Shown here piece after piece: positions 9,021-16,951 of a stretch of 64,000 nt of DNA. The first letter of the stretch is position 1; each line of letters begins with the position of its first letter. The DNA is from Acidithiobacillus sp. HP-2 (GTDB lineage: Bacteria; Pseudomonadota; Gammaproteobacteria; Acidithiobacillales; Acidithiobacillaceae). The position numbers and the translations under genes are program-made. A model generated the notes under the pieces. It had not been told where the DNA came from. It made no database searches and saw nothing but the letters and a program-made list of their open reading frames with translations. The DNA lies in the NCBI RefSeq assembly GCF_015100155.1, contig NZ_JACKZA010000001.1:124001-188000 (forward strand), given 5' to 3'.

Positions 9021-9111
9021 GACGGCTCCTCCATGTGGATTCTTCCTGAACAGTATACCCCATCTGACCATATCCCGAGCCAAAAGTTGGTTCCAATTTT
9101 AATGGCGTCGG

Positions 9112-10029
9112 CTAAAAATGAGTACTGTCTTCCTGCAGTTCGGCAAAACGCGCTGCGAGAAAATCTATCAGGGCGCGTACGGCAGGGAGCAATCCCCGTC
9201 GCGAAGGAAATACGGCGTGGATAAGCTCCGGATGTGGGGCCCACGCGGGTAATATGCGCATCAAAGTGCCCGTCGCCAAAGCTTCGCGCACCATCAGTAG
9301 CGGCAGCTGGACAACTCCCACCCCGGCTATGGCTGCATCCCGCAGGGCAATCATGTCCGTAGTGACGAAGCGGGGCTGATGCGTCCGGATGACGACGGCA
9401 TTTTGCGGTCCGGACAACTCCCAATGATGATTTTGCTGGAGGCTTCCCAGACCCATGCTCGGTAATTTTACCAGATCGTCGGGTTGCTGGATGCGTCCTG
9501 GCTGAAGCACCAGGGTGGGGCTGACCACCAGGCATTGACTGCGCTCGGCCAGAATACGCTGGATGAGTTCACTATCAGGCAATGGCGGTGGCCTGACCCG
9601 GATGGCGACATCCACGCCTTCACCCAGTAAATCTACCCGCCGGTTGCTGGCTTCGAGCAGTAAGGTGACCCGAGGATACTGCGCCATGAAATCCGCGAGC
9701 ATGGTGCTGACCTGCAAATGCAGCAGGGCTACCGGACAGGTGAGCCGCAATACGCCTGCGGGTTCCGCCCTGACGGAATCAATGGCCTCCTGAGCCCCTT
9801 CGGCTTCCACCAGCATGGCTTTACAGTGGGTATAGTAGATTTGCCCGATTTCCGTCACGGTGAAATGGCGCGTAGAGCGTTGGATCAGGCGTACACCCAG
9901 GCGCTCTTCCAGCCCGGCGACGCGCCGGCTGAGTTTGGATTTCGGCAGGTTGATGGCACGTGCCGCCGGAGCGAAACCGCCATGCTCTACTGCCTGGACA
10001 TAATAATAGAGGTCGTTCAGGTCTTCCAT
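9112..10029 (-). CDS. LysR-type transcriptional regulator
   Basis: A 305-residue LysR regulator with an N-terminal winged helix-turn-helix (residues 1-60: MEDLNDLYYYV, then FAPAARAINLPKSKLSRRV) and a periplasmic-binding-like effector domain. The sequence around the HTH resembles the AaeR/YhaJ/DsdC-type subgroup often found beside pirin or quinone-handling genes. It is transcribed divergently from the pirin gene at 10146, with a 116-bp shared region holding a near-palindrome. LysR regulators usually control the divergent neighbour and themselves, so pirin is the likely target. The effector is unknown. Confidence 0.92.
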   Translation of the reverse strand: MEDLNDLYYYVQAVEHGGFAPAARAINLPKSKLSRRVAGLEERLGVRLIQRSTRHFTVTEIGQIYYTHCKAMLVEAEGAQEAIDSVRAEPAGVLRLTCPVALLHLQVSTMLADFMAQYPRVTLLLEASNRRVDLLGEGVDVAIRVRPPPLPDSELIQRILAERSQCLVVSPTLVLQPGRIQQPDDLVKLPSMGLGSLQQNHHWELSGPQNAVVIRTHQPRFVTTDMIALRDAAIAGVGVVQLPLLMVREALATGTLMRILPAWAPHPELIHAVFPSRRGLLPAVRALIDFLAARFAELQEDSTHF

Positions 10030-10093
10030 GGATGCATTGTCCTATATATGAGACGCTGACAAGCGAATTTGGCCACTACTCATGTTTTGGATC

Positions 10094-10105
10094 AATATCT
10101 ATATT
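10094..10105. promoter_or_regulatory. Possible LysR operator between lysR and pirin genes
   Basis: AATATCTATATT is a near-perfect inverted repeat (5-bp arms, 2-bp centre) in the divergent intergenic region, 41 bp upstream of the pirin ATG. Its AT-rich dyad form fits LysR-type binding sites. The assignment rests on position and symmetry only. Confidence 0.4.
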
Positions 10106-10145
10106 AACAGCGTAGCCAGTATGGACGCTTTTCAAGGAGATCGGC

Positions 10146-11012
10146 ATGAAAAAAGTATTGGGTATTTATGATGCACCGCCTTCCCATTGGGTCGGAGATG
10201 GCTTTCCGGTCAGTTCGATGCTTTCTTATCATCAACACGGCAAAATGTTGAGTCCTTTTCTGCTGCTGGATCATGCCGGGCCTATGCATTTTACTCCCAG
10301 CCAACAGCCGCGTGGCGTAGGTACCCATCCCCATCGGGGTTTTGAGACGGTCACCATTGTTTATAAGGGCGAGGTCGCCCACAAGGATTCAACCGGTCGT
10401 GGTGGAATAATCGGCCCCGGCGATGTGCAGTGGATGACTGCGGGCTCAGGAATTTTGCATGAGGAATTCCATTCGCCAGCCTTCACGGCAGCCGGGGGCG
10501 AGCTGGAGATGGTGCAGCTCTGGGTGAATCTTCCGGCGCGAAACAAAATGACGACGCCTGCTTATCAGACCATTGTGGATGGAGATATTCCGCAAGTAGC
10601 TTTGCCGGAACAGGCTGGATCATTACGGGTGATTGCGGGTGAATATGCCGGAGAAAAAGGCCCGGCCCATACTTTTTCGCCGCTACAGGTCTGGGATATT
10701 CGTCTGCAGGCCGGGGGGCGCAGTCAATGGACGCTGCCCGAAGGATGGAATGTGGCGCTGGTGCTGTTGCAAGGAGAATTGACGGTGAACGGTGAAAATG
10801 TGCTAAGGGCCGCGCAGATGCTGGTGCTGGATGCTGCGGCCCGGGATTTTTCCATTGAAGCCCACAGTGATGCGGTGCTTTTGCTGCTCAGTGGCGAACC
10901 GCTGGATGAGCCTATTGTCGGATATGGTCCATTTGTCATGAACACGGAAGCGGAAATTCAACAGGCCATTGCAGATTTCAGAAGTGGCCGTTTCGGGCAG
11001 ATGGAACAATGA
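10146..11012 (+). CDS. Pirin family protein (YhaK/quercetinase-like bicupin)
   Basis: A 288-residue pirin, a double cupin binding a single metal in its N-terminal domain. The expected ligands are visible: HPHRG gives H61 and H63, and ILHEE gives H105 and E107. Pirins of this group act as quercetinases, redox sensors or responses to electrophiles. The ATG has AAGGAGATCGGC directly upstream. It is divergent from the LysR gene and convergent with the TMEM175-type gene, whose end lies 3 bp away. The substrate cannot be read from sequence. Confidence 0.92.
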   Translation: MKKVLGIYDAPPSHWVGDGFPVSSMLSYHQHGKMLSPFLLLDHAGPMHFTPSQQPRGVGTHPHRGFETVTIVYKGEVAHKDSTGRGGIIGPGDVQWMTAGSGILHEEFHSPAFTAAGGELEMVQLWVNLPARNKMTTPAYQTIVDGDIPQVALPEQAGSLRVIAGEYAGEKGPAHTFSPLQVWDIRLQAGGRSQWTLPEGWNVALVLLQGELTVNGENVLRAAQMLVLDAAARDFSIEAHSDAVLLLLSGEPLDEPIVGYGPFVMNTEAEIQQAIADFRSGRFGQMEQ

Positions 11013-11015
11013 ATA

Positions 11016-11594
11016 TCATTCTTTGCTGTCGACAAGAAGATTTTCGATGCGGCGATCTGGAATCAACCATAAAAAAGCGAGTCCCAGATAAATAAGTTTG
11101 GCGGCTGTGGGTGACCATTGAGCGGAAATAATGCCTATGAAATAGAAGATGGGCGAGACTTTTCCTTTCCAGTCCCGACCAATGGCGCGCCGCAGGGTCG
11201 GTGCTCCGGCTGCGATAATGCGCTGCTGAAGGATGAAATAGGCAATGGCAGCCATGAAAAGGACCACGCCGTATAATTCTGTAGGTGCTGTGGCGAAATG
11301 GTTTTCACCCATCCAACTGGTGACGAAGGGAAAAAGTGATAACCAGAACAGCAGATGCAAATTGGCCCAGAGAATACTGCCGGTGATTTTCCCACTGGCT
11401 TGCAGCATGTTGTGATGGTTGTTCCAGTAAATACCGACGTAAATAAAGCTCATTATGTAGCTGAGAAATACGGGCAGCACGGGTAACAGTGCTGCCATAT
11501 TTTCCCCGTGAGGGACCTTCATTTCGATGACCATGATGGTGATGATGATGGCAATGACACCATCACTGAAGGCTTCTAAACGGTTTCTGCCCAT
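11016..11594 (-). CDS. TMEM175-family potassium channel (DUF1211)
   Basis: A 192-residue integral membrane protein with about six transmembrane helices. The N-terminal helix carries the family hallmark RLEAFSDGVIAIIITIMVIE; the Phe-Ser-Asp motif lines the pore of TMEM175 channels. Bacterial members assemble as tetramers of single-repeat subunits and conduct K+ with modest selectivity. The ATG at 11594 is preceded by GGGAGAAAGC. It stands alone between pirin (convergent) and cfa (73 bp upstream). A role in K+ or membrane-potential balance in an acidophile is plausible but inferred. Confidence 0.88.
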   Translation of the reverse strand: MGRNRLEAFSDGVIAIIITIMVIEMKVPHGENMAALLPVLPVFLSYIMSFIYVGIYWNNHHNMLQASGKITGSILWANLHLLFWLSLFPFVTSWMGENHFATAPTELYGVVLFMAAIAYFILQQRIIAAGAPTLRRAIGRDWKGKVSPIFYFIGIISAQWSPTAAKLIYLGLAFLWLIPDRRIENLLVDSKE

Positions 11595-11667
11595 GCTTTC
11601 TCCCTGACTGTCTGCAGTTAGTCAGGGCATATTAAGCATGATTATTCCGTCAGGGAATATTTCGGGC

Positions 11668-12921
11668 TTACAAATCCCCCCAATCCGGTTCAGCCAGACG
11701 GTATTGATCATTTTCATATTGATAGCGCCGTTCCCAGGGGCGCGGAGTGAGTTCCTCCCCGGTCTGCTTGATAGCCAGCACCTGATGCAACGCCGACCAG
11801 TTGCGCCAGAAGGCATAAGCGCAACCCGCCATGTAAATGGCCCAGATCCGGTAGCGTTTATCCCCGACCATGGCCGTAGCTTCGTCCTTATGGGCTTCCA
11901 GACGGTCCACCCAATGAATCAGGGTTTGGGCATAGTGTGGCCGCAGGTTTTCGACATCAATCACCTCAAGATTCTGTCCGGCCATATCCCGGACGAGGCG
12001 CCAGAGGTGGGGAATTTCACCATCGGGAAACACATATTTATCCATGAAATCACTGCCGGAATGATGTCCCGCCTCGTCGTCCTGCTGGCTGGCGGTAATG
12101 CCATGATTCATGACCCAACCACCTTCCTTGAGCACCCGGTTGATGACCTCAAAATATTCGGGTAACTTGGCCCGACCCACGTGCTCGAACATGCCGACGG
12201 ATGACACCTTGTCAAAATAATCGCGTTCGGGAATATCGCGGTAGTCCTGCAGACGAATTTCTACCCGATCGGCGAGGCCTTCCTTTTCAATACGCTCTTT
12301 GGCAAAGGCAAACTGCTCCTCACTGAGGGTAACGCCCACCCCCTGAATGCCATAGTGTTTGGCGGCCCAGGTCAGCAGGCCGCCCCAGCCACAGCCAATA
12401 TCCAGGAGTTTTTCACCAGGCTGCAGATGGAGTTTGCGGCAGATGTGATCCAGTTTCTGCTCCTGGGCAACATCAATATCTTCTTTGCCGGTTTTGAAAT
12501 AGCCACAGGAGTATACCATGTTGCGATCCAGCCAAAGCTTGTAGAAGTCGTTGGAGACATCGTAATGATAGTGAATAGCTTCCCTGTCCTTGGCTTTGCT
12601 GTGTAAGGCCTTGTGGAGAATGCCGGTTTTGGGCTTTTTGACTGGAAATGCGTCGCTGAGGCCTTCGGCAACAGCAAGAATGTCCTGGTAGCGTCCTTCA
12701 ATGCCGATAGTGCCTTCCACATAGCCTTCGCCCAGTACATCCAGAGCGCTGCCGGTGAGGAGCTGGGTAATGACGCTCGCTGATTTGAGATGCATGGTGA
12801 CCAGTGTGGGTTCATCGAAAGCATATTCGTGACCATCCCAAAAAATGACCCGTAAGGGCAGCGCCTTGTCATTGAGGCCTTTTTTGACATGATCCAGAAA
12901 GTTACTTCGTAAGTCTTTCAC
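11668..12921 (-). CDS. cfa: Cyclopropane-fatty-acyl-phospholipid synthase
   Basis: A 417-residue SAM-dependent enzyme that adds a methylene bridge across cis double bonds of membrane phospholipid acyl chains. The N-terminal lipid-binding region is followed by the SAM motif LLDIGCGWGG at about residues 172-180, the FEHVG block, and a C-terminal YRIWAIYMAGCAYAF segment typical of the family. Translation starts at a GTG (12921) with GGGAGGA about 8 nt upstream. Cyclopropanation lowers proton permeability and is a known acid-stress response, consistent with an acidophile. It appears monocistronic; a 150-bp gap with no clear element separates it from the HEAT-repeat gene. Confidence 0.95.
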   Translation of the reverse strand: MKDLRSNFLDHVKKGLNDKALPLRVIFWDGHEYAFDEPTLVTMHLKSASVITQLLTGSALDVLGEGYVEGTIGIEGRYQDILAVAEGLSDAFPVKKPKTGILHKALHSKAKDREAIHYHYDVSNDFYKLWLDRNMVYSCGYFKTGKEDIDVAQEQKLDHICRKLHLQPGEKLLDIGCGWGGLLTWAAKHYGIQGVGVTLSEEQFAFAKERIEKEGLADRVEIRLQDYRDIPERDYFDKVSSVGMFEHVGRAKLPEYFEVINRVLKEGGWVMNHGITASQQDDEAGHHSGSDFMDKYVFPDGEIPHLWRLVRDMAGQNLEVIDVENLRPHYAQTLIHWVDRLEAHKDEATAMVGDKRYRIWAIYMAGCAYAFWRNWSALHQVLAIKQTGEELTPRPWERRYQYENDQYRLAEPDWGDL

Positions 12922-13071
12922 GTGAAATTTCCTCCCGTATCTGGAGATGAATGATGACGATCAATGTGGCTGTATACACAACCCTCAACCATTTCTTGAT
13001 TGTAGAACAAATTCCTCCGTTCTGATTTTGGAGATGAATCCAAACCCTTGGTGCTGACTGCTGTGTTATTG

Positions 13072-13473
13072 TTATGCAAGGCGCAATGATGTTGATGTAT
13101 TCAACGCTTCTTCTGCGGCGACCCTGACGGCATGTGCTGCGTGATGGCTTAATCCCTGCAGCGCGGAAACTTTTTCCGGGCTATCCGGGACACTTTTTAT
13201 GGCGCGGATGACGGCCAGCCCCTGTATAACATCTACGGGGTAAGACATTGCGCATTCAGCAAGAGGGCCTGCCGCTTCCGCATGGTTCTGATTGGCGAGA
13301 CTGAGTATGGCCCCCATTCTTACTTCCGAATGGGGATTTTTGAGTGCCCAGATCAGACGATCATAATAAGGGGTTTGTCGTTCCCAGGCCTCAATGTTGC
13401 GACCACAGGCCGGACAAATCTCTACAGCAACCGGAATTTCAGCGAAGCAGAGCGGGCAGTAATGATGATTCAT
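13072..13473 (-). CDS. Zinc-ribbon HEAT-repeat protein
   Basis: A 133-residue protein with an N-terminal zinc ribbon (CPLC near residue 6 and CPAC near 20) followed by HEAT-like helical repeats (LIWALKNPHSEVRMGAILSL, then Ala-rich helices up to the end). Such small HEAT proteins are usually protein-protein adaptors. Its ATG overlaps the DUF190 stop (ATGA), so it is the last gene of the hyf-crcB unit. No specific function is known; a role in assembly or regulation of the preceding complex is only a guess from position. Confidence 0.8.
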   Translation of the reverse strand: MNHHYCPLCFAEIPVAVEICPACGRNIEAWERQTPYYDRLIWALKNPHSEVRMGAILSLANQNHAEAAGPLAECAMSYPVDVIQGLAVIRAIKSVPDSPEKVSALQGLSHHAAHAVRVAAEEALNTSTSLRLA

Positions 13474-13787
13474 GCGCAGCCGCAGTCAGCTTCCCAGCGC
13501 AGAATGTGATTGCCGGGTACCAGTTCGAGCAGGTGGGGCATGACCGCATCGACGGTCTCCGGCTCGTCGAAAAACTCCAGTACCAGGGGCAGATGCACGT
13601 TCAGACGCAATACATCATCGGCATGCACCACGCCCTTGCTGCCAAAGCCGGCAATACCCCGGAAGGCGGTGACCCCATGCACTTTGTACTGATCGTGGAG
13701 CATACGAAATATCTCCTCCATCAAATTGTGGCCATCGTGTTTATCGCCTTCTTTGATGTAAATACGGACTACGGAAACGCTGGTCAT
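13470..13787 (-). CDS. DUF190 family protein
   Basis: A 105-residue protein of the DUF190 family, which has a PII-like ferredoxin fold and is frequently encoded beside crcB. Visible blocks are VVRIYIKEGDKHDG at the N terminus and KVHGVTAFRGIAGFG in the middle, both characteristic. It ends in Cys-Gly-Cys-Ala. The ATG at 13787 follows AGAGGTGAAAATC. It lies 14 nt after crcB and overlaps the HEAT gene by 4 nt. DUF190 proteins may act as nucleotide-binding regulators of the fluoride channel, but this is not proven. Confidence 0.88.
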   Translation of the reverse strand: MTSVSVVRIYIKEGDKHDGHNLMEEIFRMLHDQYKVHGVTAFRGIAGFGSKGVVHADDVLRLNVHLPLVLEFFDEPETVDAVMPHLLELVPGNHILRWEADCGCA

Positions 13788-13801
13788 GATTTTCACCTCT
13801 C

Positions 13802-14179
13802 TTAAATACTGCGGGATACCCAGGCACCGGCAAATGCCGCTGCCACACACAGGAACAGTGAAGAAAACATATAGAGCAAACCTTTCAGTGCTTCGCCGTT
13901 TTCAAAAAGAACGAGAGTCTCCAGGGAGAAGGTCGAGAAGGTGGTGTAAGCGCCAAGGCCCCCGGTAAGCATGCCTGTACGTAATTCCGGACTGAGAGAA
14001 ATACGTTCGAGAGTTTCAAAAAAAAGAAAGCCCATGATGAAACAGCCCATGACGTTGATACTCAGGGTTGCCCATGGAAAACCCCGCCCGAATACCGTTT
14101 GGACCAGCAGACTCTGTCCGTATCGTGCCCAGGCACCCAAAACGGCAAATATGGCGATGAAGCCGAAAGTGGCAAACAT
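13802..14179 (-). CDS. crcB: Fluoride channel CrcB/Fluc
   Basis: A 125-residue, four-helix dual-topology fluoride channel that exports F- and so protects against acid-driven HF uptake. The family blocks GAWARYG near residue 16, TLSINVMGCF near 38 and GGLGAYTTFSTFS near 73 are present; the Asn and the Phe/Thr-Ser residues line the pore. AAGGAGTAGAA precedes the ATG. It follows hyfB by 17 nt, so it should be expressed from the hyf promoter. No fluoride riboswitch lies in that gap. Confidence 0.95.
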   Translation of the reverse strand: MFATFGFIAIFAVLGAWARYGQSLLVQTVFGRGFPWATLSINVMGCFIMGFLFFETLERISLSPELRTGMLTGGLGAYTTFSTFSLETLVLFENGEALKGLLYMFSSLFLCVAAAFAGAWVSRSI

Positions 14180-14196
14180 TTCTACTCCTTAATTAA

Positions 14197-16161
14197 TTAA
14201 ATATAAAAAACACTCGCAAAAATAATGATGAGCATTACTCCGATATAGGCCAGATAGGCATTCAGGGAACCATTTTGTAAGGCCAGTCCCAGCCGGTCAC
14301 TCATGATCTGCACAAAGCGCACCACAGGACGAAATAACCAGGGACCGAATACCGGGGCCTGACTGTAATCAAAGCGCAATTCCCGCACAAAATAATCCCG
14401 CTCGGTATGGCTTCTTCGGGTATTGGTACGGGGACGGTAGACAAAGCTGTAGAATTCACGCAAAGCGTTGGAAAAAGCCAAAGCCGTGACCGCATTATTG
14501 GCCGGTATCTGGCGTAATCCGTGACCCCAGACCGGCACCCGTTTGCGCCCCTGACGAAGATGGCTCCAGCCCAGCATGGCTAATGGAATCAGGGATAGTA
14601 GCAGTCCCATCAGCAGCAGCAGCGGAGGTGAAATAAAGGCAAAATGAAAACGCAGAGGGATCAGGATTGGTCCTTTCACCATGCTGGCCAGGGCGGCGGG
14701 AACAGCGGGCCAGTTATCGTCGGCGAGAAAGCCGAGGGTCCAGGGCAGTGCTGCAGCATACCCCAGAACCAGCAGGCCCAAAGCAAGAATGGGCCAGCGT
14801 CCGGTAATACGGTGTTGATTTTCCTCGCGACCCAGTAAACCCAGGCCGAAAACCTTGATCATGGTGGCCAGGGCGATGGCGGCAGTCAGTGCCAATCCCG
14901 CTCCACCCAAAGCCAGGGTGACTCTGGCGGCAGAACTGGTCAGATGAAAATCCTGAAAGACCGTCTGGAATAAATACCATTCTCCCGCAAACCCGGCAGT
15001 AGGCGGCATGGCGGCCAGACTCATGGCGCCCAGCAGTGCGCCGATGCCCAGGGTCCAGGGAGCGAGTGCCAGCACCCGGCTCTGCGCTATGTGGTAATCG
15101 CCACGCACACTGGCGACCCGGTCGGCACTCAGCATCATGCTGCCTTTGGCCAGGCTGTGACCGCCCAGATGAATGAGACCTACGGTCCAGGCCAGGGTGC
15201 TGAGCATATTCAGACCGTCAGCCCGGAACAGGGAGGCGGCACCCAGCGCGACGACCGCTAATCCGGCGTTTTCAGCCGTGGAAAAAGCCAGCAGGCGGCG
15301 CCAGTCTTCCTGCTGAAAGGCATATAAAATGGCCAGAATAGCGGTGATGGTGCCCAATGCAACCAGTAAAATACCGGTGCCGGTAGCGCTGCTCCGGGGT
15401 AGCCAGTCGAGCACGGCCCGGCCCAGGGCAAAATAGGCCACATTGAGGATGATACCGGATAATAATGCCCCCGATGCGCCACTGCCGCTACTGTAGGCAC
15501 CGGGATACCACTCGTAGAAGGGCAAAATGCCCAGCTTGGCACCAAAGCCAATGATGAACAGAATGGCAATGCCAAAGGCCGCTGATCCATAAGTTGCCCA
15601 GGACCCCGCCCAGGCCGTAAATTCAGTATTCCTGGCTCCCAGTAAGAGCAGGCACAGCAATAAAGCGACAGCGCCAATCTCGAGCAGGGCCAGCATATAC
15701 AAATTGGATTGACCGCTTTTTTCACGATTCTGCAGTCCGTCGGCAAGCAGCATGATGGCGCCGCCAAAACTCAAAAATTCCCAGGCAATCAGAAAGGCGA
15801 TCCCTTCCTGTAAACCGGCAACCCCGAGACTTCCCAGTAAAGCCAGCCCTGCCCCGGACATCCAGATGCCGGGATTTTTGGCGCGGCTGGGGGAAAGGAA
15901 GGCGGCCAACGCGGCGAGTCCACCCCAGAAGACCAGCCAGGCGGCAGCCGCCTGCAGGTGCCAGGTCACGGGAATGCTGCCCAGGGACCAAAGCTGTCCA
16001 GTGTCAGGGCCAGATCCTGCTAGCAGACTGAGGACGCTGCCCACCAGTATCGCCACGGTGCCAAAAATGAGGGCAATCCGTGCGCCGGAACTGAGACGCA
16101 GCAGACCGAGAATAATGGCGAGAACAAAAAGCAGTGCGCCCAGCAGGAAACTATTGAGCAT
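14197..16161 (-). CDS. hyfB: HyfB/HycC-like proton-translocating antiporter subunit
   Basis: A 654-residue polytopic membrane protein of the NuoL/M/N (Mrp antiporter) superfamily, comparable in size to E. coli HyfB. It has more than a dozen hydrophobic segments; the central region holds the antiporter-type block KLGILPFYEWYPGAYSS, followed by LLAFSTAENAG and HLGGHSLAKG, where lysines and histidines serve the proton path. The ATG has CAGGAGG upstream and overlaps the hyfI fusion gene by 11 nt. It is the second antiporter-like subunit of the complex with HyfF. Ion specificity cannot be read from sequence. Confidence 0.92.
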   Translation of the reverse strand: MLNSFLLGALLFVLAIILGLLRLSSGARIALIFGTVAILVGSVLSLLAGSGPDTGQLWSLGSIPVTWHLQAAAAWLVFWGGLAALAAFLSPSRAKNPGIWMSGAGLALLGSLGVAGLQEGIAFLIAWEFLSFGGAIMLLADGLQNREKSGQSNLYMLALLEIGAVALLLCLLLLGARNTEFTAWAGSWATYGSAAFGIAILFIIGFGAKLGILPFYEWYPGAYSSGSGASGALLSGIILNVAYFALGRAVLDWLPRSSATGTGILLVALGTITAILAILYAFQQEDWRRLLAFSTAENAGLAVVALGAASLFRADGLNMLSTLAWTVGLIHLGGHSLAKGSMMLSADRVASVRGDYHIAQSRVLALAPWTLGIGALLGAMSLAAMPPTAGFAGEWYLFQTVFQDFHLTSSAARVTLALGGAGLALTAAIALATMIKVFGLGLLGREENQHRITGRWPILALGLLVLGYAAALPWTLGFLADDNWPAVPAALASMVKGPILIPLRFHFAFISPPLLLLMGLLLSLIPLAMLGWSHLRQGRKRVPVWGHGLRQIPANNAVTALAFSNALREFYSFVYRPRTNTRRSHTERDYFVRELRFDYSQAPVFGPWLFRPVVRFVQIMSDRLGLALQNGSLNAYLAYIGVMLIIIFASVFYI

Positions 16162-16942
16162 ATTGGCCTCCTGTTACTTTTTGCGGCATGCGTTCTACCA
16201 GAAGCAGCAGGGCATGAATGAGTGCTGCCGGATTGGGTGGACAGCCCGGCAGCCAGATGTCCACCGGGAGAATGCCTTCCAGTCCCGATCCTCCGGCATA
16301 ACCCTCATCCATGGGCGCGCCTGAGACGGCACAGGTGCCGGTAGCCATGACACTACGTGGTTCGGGCATGGCTTCCCAGGTGGCCAGCAGTACGTCGTGC
16401 ATGGGTGCGGTTACGGGTCCCGTGACCATCAGCAGGTCGGCAAAACGCGGTGAGGGCGTAAAGAAAATGCCCAGTCGGTGCAAATTATAAAAGGGATTGT
16501 CCAGCGCACTGATTTCGGACTCGCAGGCATTGCAGGAACCGGCGTCCACATGGCGAATGTGCAGACTGCGGCGCTGGCTGGCCGCAATGCGTTTGCGAAG
16601 GTCTGCGGCCTCAGCACTTTCCAGTGCCGCTGACCAGATGAGATCACTGCGCTGACGCACGCCAAAAGCCCAGTCGTAGGAACTTTGCATGGCCCCCTCA
16701 GGGCATTCCTCCACGCAACGCTGGCAGACAATACAGCGCCCATAATCGATCACCGGTTCGCCATCCACCTGATGAATGGCCTGAGTGGGGCAGCTCTCCA
16801 CACAAAGATCACAACCGCTGCGGCAGGCCGCGATATCCAGGCGCGGCATTCCCAATACCCCTTCCTGACCATCGGGTCCACTTTGGGGCCAGCGGGTAGC
16901 AGCCTTACCGGCTTTAAGTCCTGTCCAGGTCCATAATGGCAT
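16151..16942 (-). CDS. hyfI: Ferredoxin-HyfI fusion: 2x[4Fe-4S] domain plus NuoB-like small subunit
   Basis: A 263-residue fusion of two proteins that are separate in E. coli hydrogenase-4 (HyfH and HyfI). Residues about 33-90 form a two-cluster ferredoxin: C-x3-C-x2-C-x3-CP in the first site (an extra residue versus the usual spacing) and CIVCQRCVEECP in the second. From about residue 125 the NuoB-like domain follows, with the proximal cluster ligands in SCNACESE, TGTCAVSG and PGCPPNP, all four Cys present. It should pass electrons within the peripheral arm. AGGAGA precedes the ATG. It follows hyfG by 9 nt and overlaps hyfB. Confidence 0.9.
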   Translation of the reverse strand: MPLWTWTGLKAGKAATRWPQSGPDGQEGVLGMPRLDIAACRSGCDLCVESCPTQAIHQVDGEPVIDYGRCIVCQRCVEECPEGAMQSSYDWAFGVRQRSDLIWSAALESAEAADLRKRIAASQRRSLHIRHVDAGSCNACESEISALDNPFYNLHRLGIFFTPSPRFADLLMVTGPVTAPMHDVLLATWEAMPEPRSVMATGTCAVSGAPMDEGYAGGSGLEGILPVDIWLPGCPPNPAALIHALLLLVERMPQKVTGGQYAQ

Positions 16943-16951
16943 GATTTTCTC

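Noticed and set aside
10146-10382. Minus-strand frame overlapping the pirin start
   Set aside because: It is antisense to a well-supported gene with a strong ribosome binding site.
14180-14196. Fluoride riboswitch in front of crcB
   Set aside because: The gap to hyfB is only 17 nt and holds just the ribosome binding site.
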